From positions 107,469,802 through 107,533,801 of the forward strand of contig OV884058.1 of the NCBI GenBank assembly GCA_930367215.1: a DNA stretch of 64,000 nt, written 5' to 3'. The notes below the pieces were generated by a model. The model was not told the DNA's origin and did no database searches. It saw only the letters and a program-made list of their open reading frames with translations. This DNA is from Pollenia angustigena (Eukaryota; Arthropoda; Insecta; Diptera; Polleniidae). Made by a program: the position numbers and the translations under genes. Shown in pieces: positions 12,079 through 22,482 of this stretch; position 1 is the stretch's first letter, and every line of letters starts with the position of its first letter.

Positions 12079-12982
12079 TCGGGTGATTTTTTAGCTATTA
12101 TTTTTTTTGGCAACACTGGTTTAAACAGCTGACGCACATCTTGAGTTTGGTCTATAATTTAACCATGAATCGTCTTACAAACGAACAACGCTTGCAAAAT
12201 ATTGAATTTTATTATCAAAATGCGTGCACTGTTAAGAAAGTTCATCGCGCGCTTGTTGTGTTCAGCGACGAAGCTCATTTTTGACTCAATGGGTACGTTG
12301 ATAAGCAAAATTGTCGATTTTGGAATGAAGATCAGCCAGAAGCATTGCAAAAGCTACCAATGCATCCAGAAAAAGTCACAGTTTGGTGCGGCTTATGGGC
12401 TGGTGGCATCATTGGACCGTACTTCTTTAAAGATGATGCGAATCGTAACGTAACTGTGAATGGTGAGCGCTACCGTGAGATGATATCCAACTATTTTTTG
12501 CCCAAAATGCAAGAGCTTGACTTGCATGACATGTGGTTTCAACAAGACGGTGCCACATGCCACACAGCACGCTTTATAATGGACTTATTGAGAGGCGAAT
12601 TCGGTAAACATTTTATTTCACGTTCGCGACCGGTCAATTGGCCGCCTAGATCGTGCGATTTAACGCCTTTAGACTATTTTTTGTGGGGCTGTGTTAAAGC
12701 TCATGTCTATACACACATGCCCGCTTCAATGAACGCATTGGAAGACAACATTGAAGCATTTATTCATGAGATACCGGCCGAAATGTTGGAAAGAGTATGC
12801 CAAAATTGGACTAAGCGTATGGACCATTTGAGTCGCAGTCACCGTCAAAATTTGCATGAAATAATCTTCAAACATTAAATTATATGGACCGTACCATCGA
12901 TTCAAATAAAGATTTCATGCATTTTTTTGAATTTTATGTGTTTTTTTTTAAACTTTCCTATAGCACTTAAAAAATCACCCTT
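12079..12982 (+). mobile_element. 904-bp internally deleted mariner-type element (DD41D)
   Basis: Inverted ends (TC)GGGTGATTTTTTAG and, reversed, (AA)GGGTGATTTTTTAA. TA lies directly outside both ends (12077-12078 and 12983-12984). It carries the transposase relic described next and is inserted in the 41-bp minisatellite. Confidence 0.88.
12165..12878 (+). pseudogene. mariner-family transposase relic, DD41D type
   Basis: The frame opens at 12165 with MNRLTNEQRLQNIEFYYQ, the start of the helix-turn-helix region. It jumps after KVHRAL directly to VVFSDEAHF (first catalytic Asp), so well over 100 codons of DNA-binding and linker sequence are missing. A TGA stop at 12282 stands where this family normally has Trp. 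The rest is open: WFQQDGATCHTA (second Asp) and RSCDLTPLDYFLWG (third Asp). I count 41 residues between the second and third Asp, which is the DD41D spacing known from rosa/Visitor-type elements. It ends normally at IIFKH. Not functional. Confidence 0.9.
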
Positions 12983-12984
12983 TA

Positions 12985-13319
12985 TTTTGACAAATTTTTG
13001 TCTAGAGAAAATTTGATGCCAACATTTTTGTCTAGTGAAAATTTCGTGTTAAGTTCCATCGCAAGTTTTTGTCTAAAGAAAATGTTTGCCCCGAGAAAAG
13101 TTTGTCTCAAAATATTTCCCAATTTAACGTTTACAGAAATTTTTGTATTTAAAATTTTACTAAATTTTCGTCTACAATTTTACAATTTTTCCAACATTTT
13201 TATCTAGTGAAATTTTTCTCAAATTTATGCACTGAGAAAATTTAGTCTCCAAATATTTTCCAATTTTACTTCTACCGAAATTTAAATATTATAATTTTTA
13301 CTTATGGGTCGATTACGAA
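12985..13319. repeat. ~41-bp minisatellite, block 2
   Basis: Same gtctagagaaaatttgatgc / aattttgac unit type as block 1, continuing after the mariner relic. Confidence 0.65.
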
Positions 13320-13469
13320 TTGTAACACAACTGAAGTTGTGTGGCCAGCAGCGAAATTATGCAGCGCCGCTCATGTCACAATATACAACATTTTTTTTAA
13401 ATTAAAATTTTAACATGAACAGCGTTGCCTAATTTCGCTGCTGGCCACACAACTTCAGTTGTGTTACAA
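13320..13469. mobile_element. 150-bp MITE with perfect 40-bp terminal inverted repeats
   Basis: 13320-13359 and 13430-13469 are exact inverse copies (TTGTAACACAACTGAAGTTG at the left end). The arms themselves contain the palindrome ACAACTGAAGTTGT. Inserted in the minisatellite. Confidence 0.88.
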
Positions 13470-13983
13470 AAATTTTATCTTGAGAAAATTGTGTTTAAAA
13501 ATTTTTGCAAAATTTTCGTCTCGAGAAAAATTATCGAGACAAGGTTTCGTGCCAAATTCTAAATTTAAAAAAAATTTAGTTCAACATTTTGACCAAGAGT
13601 TAATATCGAGGAAGCTTTGTGGCAATATATTGACCAAATTTTTATCTAGAGGAAATATTAAGCAAATTTTCGTTTACAGAAAAGTTTGTGCAAAATATCT
13701 GATAAAATTTTAGTCTAAAAAAAATGTCGTGTCGAAATGGTTGATAAAATATTCTTCGAAAGATCGTTTTTGTTAATATTTTCACCAAATTTTCAACTAG
13801 AAACAAATTTTGTGTCAATCGCTTGACCGAATTTCATCTACAGAAAATTTTATTTCAAAATATTAAAAAAATTTTTGTCTAGAGAAACTTTTGTGTCAAT
13901 ATTTTTCGGAAATTTTCGTCTGCAGAAGTTTCGTGTCAAAATTTTGATTTAGTTTGGATCTAGCAAAAATTACGCATTCAACA
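13470..13983. repeat. ~41-bp minisatellite, block 3
   Basis: Clear spacing of about 41 bp, for example gtctagag at 13877 and gtctgcag at 13918. The ORF at 13459-13713 is just repeat translation. Confidence 0.65.
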
Positions 13984-14068
13984 GCCTGTTCATGATTGTT
14001 CGAAGTTTGTTTTTGTTTTAAATGTAATTGTCTATGCGAACGATGACGTTCGATATCGTTAAACAGGC
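13984..14068. mobile_element. 85-bp hairpin MITE, GCCTG family, copy B
   Basis: GCCTGTTCATGATTGTTCGA at the left; GCCTGTTTAACGATATCGAA at the reversed right. Same internal gtttgtttttgttttaaatg core as copy A. Confidence 0.72.
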
Positions 14069-14240
14069 AGTAAATTTTTATTTAATTTTCAATCAAAGAA
14101 TATTTCGTGCAAAATTTAGTAAAAAAAAATTTTTTACAGAAAATTTAATATCAAAATTTTTACCAAATCTTCGTATAGAATTAATAATAGTGACAATTTT
14201 GTGCTAATATTTTAACAAAAAAAATAGTTTTTAAAGAAAA
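14069..14240. repeat. ~41-bp minisatellite, block 4
   Basis: Short remainder of the array after the MITE. Confidence 0.5.
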
Positions 14241-14661
14241 GCTTAATTAAAGCTTGAGTTATTCCAGTTATTTTTTTTTCAACTTCTTCTTTTATTTAAA
14301 ATTAAATTAAATTTTAATTCCCAATGCAGAGAAAAGAGCGCTCACTCACTTCCTTATATGCATTTAATAAAAACAGAAAAATAACATTTAAATCTAAAGA
14401 TTAATTGCATTGCACGAAAACAGAAGTACAAATAAAAAAATAAAAAAAATTAAGAAGAAAAGATTACTAAACTGTGGTGACCTTTGAATGTCACTTAACA
14501 GTGTCATACGCACCATTAGTCACTTGAAATTAAATAAAATGACTTATAAAACTTTTCATGCTCGTACTTTTCTGTTTACTATAACAGCAACACAAGCAAC
14601 AACAAAGTAAATTGTTTGAGCACGTACCATCAACTGCTTCATCTACCAAATGCATGAATTT
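14241..14661. other. Gene-free interval
   Basis: AT-rich, no coding or repeat evidence. Confidence 0.35.
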
Positions 14662-14925
14662 CCCAGCGAGCAAAATTTTCTTCTTCTATAGTAAATTTTG
14701 TGTTAATGTTTTCTATCATTGAACATTTTGTTGAATTTTCTTGTTTTCAAGTTTTCAATCTTTTCTAAATTTTCTTTGATCGAAAACTTTTGTAAATTTT
14801 CTTTTATCAAAAATTTTCGTCAAAGGTTTGTCAGAATTTTTGTAAACAAAAAAGTTTTTTTTTTTAATTTTTTCAGAATTGTTTTCCATAAAAAAAATAG
14901 TATAAATCAGTTTTCATTTGCTGGG
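14662..14925. mobile_element. 264-bp element with CCCAGC ends
   Basis: Left CCCAGCGAGCAAAATTTTC, right (reversed) CCCAGCAAATGAAAACTG. The interior has the minisatellite-like ttttctttgatcgaaaactttt unit. Shares the CCCAGC end with 32491-33309 and 46608-47232. Confidence 0.5.
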
Positions 14926-15219
14926 TTATCACAAGTGCGAAGAGTGAATGAATTATAAAAGGAATAAACACAAGTACTCAGTGAAATTTTTGTTAAGTAC
15001 GGTAATTATTGTGTAAATATAACAAAAAAAAAAAAAAAACCAAGAGTATTAAAAAATTTGGGGTTTTTTTATGACAAACTGGGGTAGATTTGCAGGAAAG
15101 ATTTAAGAAACAAAAGTGATTCACTAAAAACGATCACATTCGAGGGGAATAGGTTTAAAATAATAAAAATAGAACTTTTTAACAACTCGATACTTTATCT
15201 AATACAACGGAGGCATTAT

Positions 15220-15757
15220 CAGCCCAATTATGAAAAAAATGCTCCCTTCTCCCATTTTTCCTATCCCAATAAAAAATAGAGCTTCCAACGAAGCAGGTTT
15301 GTAAAGGAGAAACATAAGGGTTTCGCTTACCATTGCGCTTACGGAAGACATGAATTTTATATGGCTAGTTCCCACTTTGAAGCAATACATTTTTGACACA
15401 TAAAGCGCATTATTCAGCGCACATAAATATTGTTGGATGTAACGATCATCTTTACACACTGAATGTTTTGATACAGTTATTTTTTAGTATTCTCCCTTAC
15501 AAACCTGCTTCGTAGTAAGGGAATGCCGTAGCACTTGAAATGTTTTTTTTTTTTATAAAAGTTGTTGAGAGTTCTTTCACTTACTTTACTGCATTTCTGT
15601 TTGTCTTATTGCGTAGCGCATAATTGTGTGCTTATTTTTTTAAATGTACCTTTAGTGCTTCGCAAAATGGTAAAATTTTTTATTGGAATGTTAATTCAAT
15701 TGTAAAAATGGGAAAAGGGAAAAAACTCCCGGGGAATTTGTATTCAGAATTGGGCTG
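15220..15757. mobile_element. 538-bp TIR element, possible TAT duplication
   Basis: CAGCCCAATT at both ends, followed by imperfectly paired TCCC and CCCATTTTT blocks. A second inverted pair, aacgaagcaggtttgtaa at about 15287 and its complement at about 15491, lies inside. TAT flanks both ends. Confidence 0.65.
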
Positions 15758-16686
15758 TATAAGTATCCTTCGGGGTTAACTCAAGGCAGCTCAACCTCAA
15801 TTTGTCGCGGAGACTTCCGGACTGCTGTATCAATTGTCAGAAGGCAAAACTTGCGCTTAAGGAACCTGGGGACTGGCTCAGATTATCTGCTGTATCCACG
15901 ACACGCCGTTATGGCCTTTGCTTTGCTTTCCCTTCCCTGAGAACAAGAAGAGCCATTGACAGCCGCTCATCTTTAAGCGAGATAGCTCAGCAATTTGGCA
16001 TAAGGATCATATAATTCCAAGGACACAGGCATATACCGTTAGGTATATGCGAATTAGTTTGCTTAGCTTGGCACTACCTTACGAGATTTCCTGGAGTTGA
16101 AAGGCATTGGGGTACCTTTGCTCCCCTGTAAGCTCAAATTTCGGCGATTGACTATCGGCATTGCTAAAGATAAATGAGTCGCTGATCAACTCAAAGTGGG
16201 ATTACCTGGTAAATGTGGCGCAATATGGAATACAGGTATGCCATGTATCTAATATCGATGACTTAAAGGAACGTTGGTATCACTTTTGGTAAGAAAAATG
16301 AGGAGGAAACATTGAACAGCTCCTCTGTTGTTCTGTCCTCTGTGGCGAGAAGGCGACTGTCTGAAATGGGAATCGCCACTTTAAACGGATTGAACGATAT
16401 TTCTGGCATTGATTGGAGTGCCTTTTTAACTTCATTGGAAGTTCGGGTTGGTTCTAGGGTGGAGGTTTATTGTTTATTGGAATTTGAAGGTTTAACAGTG
16501 GTTCAGTGGGTCTAAGCAGTGGTGCATTTTGATTTTTTTGTACATTGGTCCAAATTGATGGATGACTTGAAGGAGTCAAAATAACTTTGATAGTAAAAAA
16601 AAAAATGTTTGCAATTTATTTTTATTATAAACCTGCGAAACAAGAAAGGTTTGCAAACAAAAGTAAGGAGATTTTTTTTAAGAGCA
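15758..16686. other. GC-richer interval with two unrecognised ORFs
   Basis: Contains plus-strand ORFs at 15802-16014 (70 codons, with CCINCQKAKLALKEPGDW) and 16312-16515 (67 codons). Base composition is less AT-rich than around it, which fits an old coding or retroelement fragment. I recognise no domain and see no splice-linked partner. Confidence 0.3.
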
Positions 16687-16817
16687 AAATAAACTACACA
16701 GGCGGTTTGCCAACAACCACCAGATGTTTGTGTGGGTATAAAAAAATTTTGATTTTTGTACAAACAGGATTCATACATTTTTCATAACTTTGCTCAAACC
16801 GCTTGTGTGGTTTATTT
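16687..16817. mobile_element. 131-bp MITE
   Basis: AAATAAACTACACAGGCGGT at the left and AAATAAACCACACAAGCGGT at the reversed right end. Confidence 0.7.
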
Positions 16818-17112
16818 GGCACTTAACAAACAAAACAATGTTGTAATTAAAAGTATTGTCCAAAACATTGAGAAAATTAGATATAATATTGTTCTGAATA
16901 GTGTAAAGCATTTAGTTGAGTTTTGACCTGAAAAAGCCAAAATAGATAAGAAAGTTTAACAGAGCCTTCAAAGATTCGAAGGTGTCACAAAAGGCCCAAT
17001 TGAGCCACATTTTGCATCTGGGTTTAAGTGCTCTAAGATGTGTGCTGATTTCTATCTAACTTAAGTACTTCTCTAGATCCCATAAATAAATAATACCCTA
17101 AATATAGCCCAG

Positions 17113-18278
17113 TGCCCATGTTCTGTTACTCTCGCGTCGAGAAACTCTTCGATTGAAATGTGTGAAATGAAACAAAAATTACATATATTGAAACAAACAG
17201 CTGTATTTCTCATTAAACTGTGTCTGTTACTTTTTTTTGGCGAGTACAAGCTGTCACGTAAGAAAATAACTCGCTAATTTACAGAAAAAGTGTGTCTGTA
17301 ACATTTTTGTGAGAAAAGTTTCCGATTTGAACTGTCAAATAGGAAAAAATTTTAACACTAAAAACAATTAAAAATACAAAGAATAATAATAATAATATTT
17401 TGTTCTTGGCACATATTTTTATTGTTTAATTATTTTGCGTTTATTATTTTTATAAAATATACGATTGTTTTCAAAGCTCGTTTGCAAACAACAAACATTT
17501 ATGTCGAACTTTACATTATTGTATAGCCAACGGTTGCCGTCCTTGAAAAATGTTCAATTTTTAGTAAACTTTGGTCGCCTTCAACGATATGTGTTACTGG
17601 CGTTCTCAACGTCTGCAATGTCATATCGGCTTTGAGTGCAATGTTATGACATTTATAACGTAACGACGTAATCTCTTTTAATAGTTTTCGACATGAGTTA
17701 CAGAAACACTTTCTTCTCACTTTTCGAGAAACGATGGAATTGTTTCCCTGCGGGAAATTTGTGTCAATTGGTCCCACAGACTGGTCCTGGAAGTTGTGAA
17801 AATAGAACAGGTACAAAAAGAAAGAACTCATGACCAGTGAAAGAAGAACCAATCATGTAACTGGTTTATAAAGAACAAAAAGGTAGAAAAAGTAATGAAT
17901 TACAGTACTGTCTTCACCAGTGGTGTGATACATTTTTTGGGAATTTCTAAAATTTAGCTCTTGAATGGAATTCAAGGACTTGTTTTATTGAAATAATACT
18001 ACATCGTATAGAAATAATACTACATTTTAATAACTGTCACTAAACACGTCCATTGAGAATAGATTTGAGACTGGTCAAATGGTGTCAATTGACCCCCTCC
18101 AATGACAACCCCATGTAAAAGTGATAGGTCTTATTCATAGAAAGTGTTAAAACAAGAACCGGTCTCTATCACCAAAGACATATCACAGGACTACTTTGGT
18201 GTCAGTTCGCTTCCCTCTAGGGTTGTTTAACATCTTTTCGACGCGAGAAGTTCTCCCTTTAGTTACAGAACATGTGTA
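17113..18278. mobile_element. TIR element, 0.73-kb family, copy A, interrupted
   Basis: Homologous to 42646-43374 along its length, starting TGCCCATGTTCTGTTACTC and ending in the inverse (…agttacagaacatgtg). It is split by a 477-bp insertion at 17746-18222. Both copies have a minus-strand reading frame with CNSCRKL-x-KEITSLRYKCHN. Confidence 0.75.
17746..18222. mobile_element. 477-bp element inserted in copy A
   Basis: Ends CCCTGCGGGAAATTTGTGTC and, reversed, CCCTAGAGGGAAGCGAACTG. TTGTTT flanks both sides (17740-17745 and 18223-18228). Copy B lacks this block, which confirms the insertion. Confidence 0.7.
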
Positions 18279-18899
18279 TATTACAAAAAGAAACACCTCG
18301 ATTTTCAACACGCTTTTTATATTAACTTTCAAAATTGAACACTTAAGATTTACCTTCAGATGACATTGAAATTTCATTAAACTCCCTGAGAATGAAATGA
18401 ACGCTCAACTCACGATTTCGCTCAAAACCAAAAAAAAAAAAAAAACAGTACAACAAATTGTTAAATTGAATTACAACGTTTTCAATCATTATGACACTGC
18501 CCCCGCAATATTTTACAAGTCTCGGTTCACTTTGTAACTTTTTCACTCAAACATGCCATTCTTCGCAAGCATTTAAAGACAGATTGCATAAACACAAAAA
18601 CGGATTATGTAAATTAAGTATTTCAAAAAATTATATTCTTAATAAAATTTATTATGAATGGCAAAATATTTTTTGACAAATCATATTTATAATCGCCAAT
18701 CAACATCATGACAGTTATACTTAATATTCTGTGTAAGTTGCGAAGTGATTTTAATTTAAAGAAAAGAGTAAAAAACAATTCAAAAAGATTTTTAAATTTT
18801 GATAATGAATGAAACGAAATGTACAATTTGCAGCAACTTTAACATGGGAATAAGTTGAAAAACATGCATATTTGAATATATGCAATCATTTTGAAAACA
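18279..18899. other. Gene-free AT-rich interval
   Basis: Contains a run of about 17 A near 18430. No gene evidence. Confidence 0.4.
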
Positions 18900-19489
18900 A
18901 CTGCTAAAATTTTCAATAAAATTTTTTAACAAATTTTTTTTTTCTAAAAAAAAATTTCGTGTTAAAATTTTGACAAAACTTTCATTAAGATGCAATTTAC
19001 CAAATTTTCGTCAAGGCAAAATTTCCAGCCAAGAATTAGATAAATATTTCACCAAATTATTGTCTTAAGAAAATTTTATTCCAAAATGTTTACACAATTT
19101 TTATCAAGGAGAAATGAATCAATATTTCTACCAAATTTTCGATTTCTTTTTCCGAAAACTTTTGGCGAAATAATTGACTACAGAAAGTGTTTATTAATGT
19201 TTGTAATCAAGATTGTAAGTCTCATTCGCTTTACAGTTTTATTTGTAAAATATATTTTGCTACCAGCAAAATACGCATAGCAACTAGCTTATCCCAACAA
19301 GAATAAATTTCAGTGCTTACAGCTTATCAAGAGTACGAAGAGGGAATTAGCACATAAAAACGAAAACTTATCAAATTTTGGTATAGCGAAAATTTCGTGT
19401 CAAAGTTTTTAACAAATATTATTTTAAGAGAAATTCGTTTTTATCTAGAGAAAATTTTGTAAAATTTTTGTCTGTTTTAAAATTAATTA
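18900..19489. repeat. ~41-bp minisatellite, block 5
   Basis: Imperfect units such as aaaatttcgtgttaaaattt followed by tgacaaaactttc. Confidence 0.6.
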
Positions 19490-19711
19490 ACTGAGCTACC
19501 TAAATAAGAGCGGAAGCGTTTTTTGTATGTCAAAACTTCTCATTTGCATACAATTTATACGAAACAAACCATTAGAATGCGAATTAGCAACCACACGGCT
19601 GATAAATCTTATTTGACAGATCGCTATGTCGGTTTGTTTTATTGAAATTTTTTTTTAATAAAATTTTCATGTTTAAAAAAACGCTTGCCGCTTTTGTTTA
19701 GGTTGTTCAGT
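19490..19711. mobile_element. 222-bp MITE, ACTGAGCTACC family, copy 1
   Basis: Left ACTGAGCTACCTAAATAAGA, reversed right ACTGAACAACCTAAACAAAA, both followed by GCGG-AAGCG. Related to 46808-46993 and to a right end near 50985-51020. Confidence 0.75.
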
Positions 19712-20000
19712 AAAAAATGTTTGTCTATAAAACATTTTGTGTCAAAATTTTAAACAAGTTTACGTTTCGGGAAAATTTTGTGTAAAAATTTTCGTCTAGA
19801 GAACATTTTATATCAAAATTTCGTCCAAATTTTCTTCTAGGCAAGATCTTGATCAAATTATTGTTAAGATTTTAACCAAATTTTCTTAAAGAAAAAAATA
19901 TTGTTTTTATCTAGAGACAATTCGTTAAAACATTTGACGAAATTATTTGTGAAGTGGAAAATTTTTGTCGAAATTTTGTCTTAAGAAAATGTTGACAAAA
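19712..20000. repeat. ~41-bp minisatellite, block 6
   Basis: Same unit type as the other blocks. Confidence 0.55.
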
Positions 20001-20809
20001 ACACCGAGAATAGGTTCCATAAGCTGCCGCCATCAAGCACAGCTCACGTGGAAGTAGCAGTTAGTTCCCGTTGCGTTACCATGTTTCACTGTCTATATTA
20101 CTTGTCTCCTGGCATTTCCGCTATAATAGTGTGCTGATTCAATGAATTAGTGGCAACGTCAGAGAGCCAAGTTATGTCTCTAAATGTGCTCTGACCAAAC
20201 AGTTTGAGTCTTTAGTCTCTAAATGTCGGGCAATAACAGAGACGATTTTCCCTTTACTCCTTTTCTTCCTCGTCACCCCAAAATGTAGGTCATTATAAGG
20301 GGTCACTAGGCATGTTTGCCAATAGACCAATGGCAAGTTATAACCGCAATTAGGTTCCTGAAATAAATTCTGGAGAGCTTGAAGGTCCGCAAAGTTTTTT
20401 TAATCTAAAACAAGCCAGATTTTTCTGGTAGTTTCACTGTGCGATAAGTTGCTTAACCATTAAATATTAGTGAAGACATTGTACGCCGAATAAAAAGGCC
20501 ACTCTCTCTTTAGGCCAACTGAGTATAGTATGGAAATCGTCCTCCATAATACGCCGTGTTAAAATCCACATTTTCAACGCCAATGTAAAATCAATTCTGT
20601 TATATCGATGTGGAACTTGAAACGCTGCCTCACGAGACATTAACACTTTGCAAGTTTTCATATATAAATGTCTCTTAAGAATTCTGCTAACCTTCTGGTC
20701 GGGAATCCTCTTAAACAACAATCTGTAGGCTGAAACACGTCAATTATCGTTGCGTGTAAAAATACAGAGAAGAAAGTGGAACTGGATTGGGCCCACACTC
20801 CGTATGTAT
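20001..20809. other. Less repetitive interval with one minus-strand ORF
   Basis: The 84-codon minus-strand ORF at 20467-20721 has balanced composition but no motif I can name. GC content is higher here than around it. It may be a retroelement relic. Confidence 0.3.
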
Positions 20810-21105
20810 TTATTGTATTTAAAAAAATTAATTTTCGCCTTAAGATAATTTTGTGTCTATATTTTTGCCAAATTTTTAGTCTATGGAATATTTTGTGTCA
20901 GCATTTTTAGTTAGTTTTTGTTAAAGGCTTTTTTTTACTAATTTTTTCGTATAGAAATATTTCGTAGAAATTTTTCGTTAAAATGATGCCGCGATTTTCG
21001 GCAATTAGAAATGTTTGCAAACATTTTATCAATATTCATAGTTGTGTCAAATTTTTAGCCACAAAAACAGTTTCGTCAAAGTTTTAGAAAAAGTTTTGAT
21101 AGTAA
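20810..21105. repeat. ~41-bp minisatellite, block 7
   Basis: Units such as attttgtgtctatatttttg followed by ccaaatttttagtcta. Confidence 0.5.
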
Positions 21106-21260
21106 ACAAGGCGAATTCATTTTTCAGGTGGCGTTGAAAGCACATCTACTTTTTTTTACTTAGAGAGAGGAATGTCAAAAGTTGCTTGTGTTTTTGACAT
21201 ATCGACCAACGATACAATGTTGTTGTATCGCCACCACCGTTTACATGCATTCGCCTTGTT
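21106..21260. mobile_element. ~155-bp MITE
   Basis: AACAAGGCGAATTCAT at the left and AACAAGGCGAATGCAT at the reversed right. GTGGCG occurs inside both ends. Confidence 0.65.
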
Positions 21261-21462
21261 AGAAATAGAAAACTAAAGTTAAAATTTTTTCCGAATATTT
21301 ATTTTAGTTTATAGAATTTTTTTGCTAAAATCTTGTTGGAATTTTCATCTTTAAGAAATTTTTTTAAAATTCTATAAATTTTATAAATTTTATAAATTTT
21401 TTTTACAAAAATTTTTTTAATATTTTATCGAAATTTTTGTTTAAAGGAATTACTTAATAACT
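21261..21462. repeat. ~41-bp minisatellite, block 8
   Basis: Strongly decayed units and a tataaatttta run. Confidence 0.4.
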
Positions 21463-21585
21463 GCCTGTTCTACGATTTCAAACGTAAACCTTCGCATAGA
21501 AAATATTTATAAAAAAAACTCAGTTTTAAAATATTTAACATATAAAATTCTTTTCGAACGTTTACGTTCGAAATCGTTGAACAGC
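21463..21585. mobile_element. 123-bp hairpin MITE, GCCTG family, copy C
   Basis: GCCTGTTCTACGATTTCAAA and the inverse ...TTCGAAATCGTTGAACAG at the right. Immediately followed by copy D. Confidence 0.72.
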
Positions 21586-21591
21586 CATTAA

Positions 21592-21730
21592 CTGCCTGGC
21601 CCACGATGTCGAATAGAACATTTATTTCGTATATTTATATTGAAAAGAAAAACAAATTTTAATTTTTTATTATTTTTTTCAATATAAATATGCGAAAGAA
21701 ATGTTCTTGTCGACATTGTGGGCCTGGCAG
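21592..21730. mobile_element. 139-bp hairpin MITE, GCCTG family, copy D
   Basis: CTGCCTGGCCCACGATGTCG at the left and CTGCCAGGCCCACAATGTCG at the reversed right. The arms run almost to the centre (…atttatattgaaaa / ttttcaatataaat…). Confidence 0.85.
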
Positions 21731-22482
21731 TAAATGTTTTTGGATTTTTCGGTTAAAGAAATTGAAAAATTTGTCACAATTTTCGCCTAAAGAAAATGAT
21801 CGTTAAAATTTTTCAGGAATTTCAATAAACATAATCAAAATTTCTTCCGAAAATTTAATATTTTATGCAAATTTTCGCAAAAGGCATTTCCACTCCCCCT
21901 TTAAAGTTTTTTTAAATAAAAAGTAGACGATTGTAAACGAAACGAAATAGACATCAAATTAAAATAAATTTTGAAAGTAAAAAAGTCATACGAAAACGTG
22001 CCTTCTCTCTTATCTCTACTATCAAAAACTCCAAAGGCAAAAAAAGACGCAAAAGACCTGCATTTGATATAGTCGTTCTCGTAGAATGAAATAAATTAAA
22101 AAAAAAAAAAAATTTAATATTATTTTTTCAAATAAAAGGCATGCAAAAATGACACCCACCTCTTATTCAACTACTGCGGCTTATTATAATTTTTTGTAGT
22201 TTTTTTTTTCTTTTGAACTTTTTTTTATAAACTTGAAACTTAAGTTGCATACAAGAGTATCTTAGCAGTCATTTTGAAGATTTGTTGGGAACTTGAGACA
22301 ATGTCGTTTGTCGACAGATAGAATCATGCTTACAAGTTGAAATGAAACGACTGAAGTACCAACGCATTGGTGATTATGACAAATTTGCTGTAGATGCCCT
22401 ACGGTGGGTGATGATAGATTGAACAATGTGTTTGAAACTTAAGGATAAGTAGGTTTTAATATGTGCCCAACTTTAAGTAGAA
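21731..22482. other. Minisatellite remnant, then gene-free DNA
   Basis: To about 21870 the 41-bp unit is still visible. After that there is A-rich, non-coding sequence. Confidence 0.4.

Noticed and set aside
12345..12878. Intact 177-codon transposase gene
   Set aside because: The apparent start is a TTG inside the frame of a longer, internally deleted mariner gene with an upstream stop.
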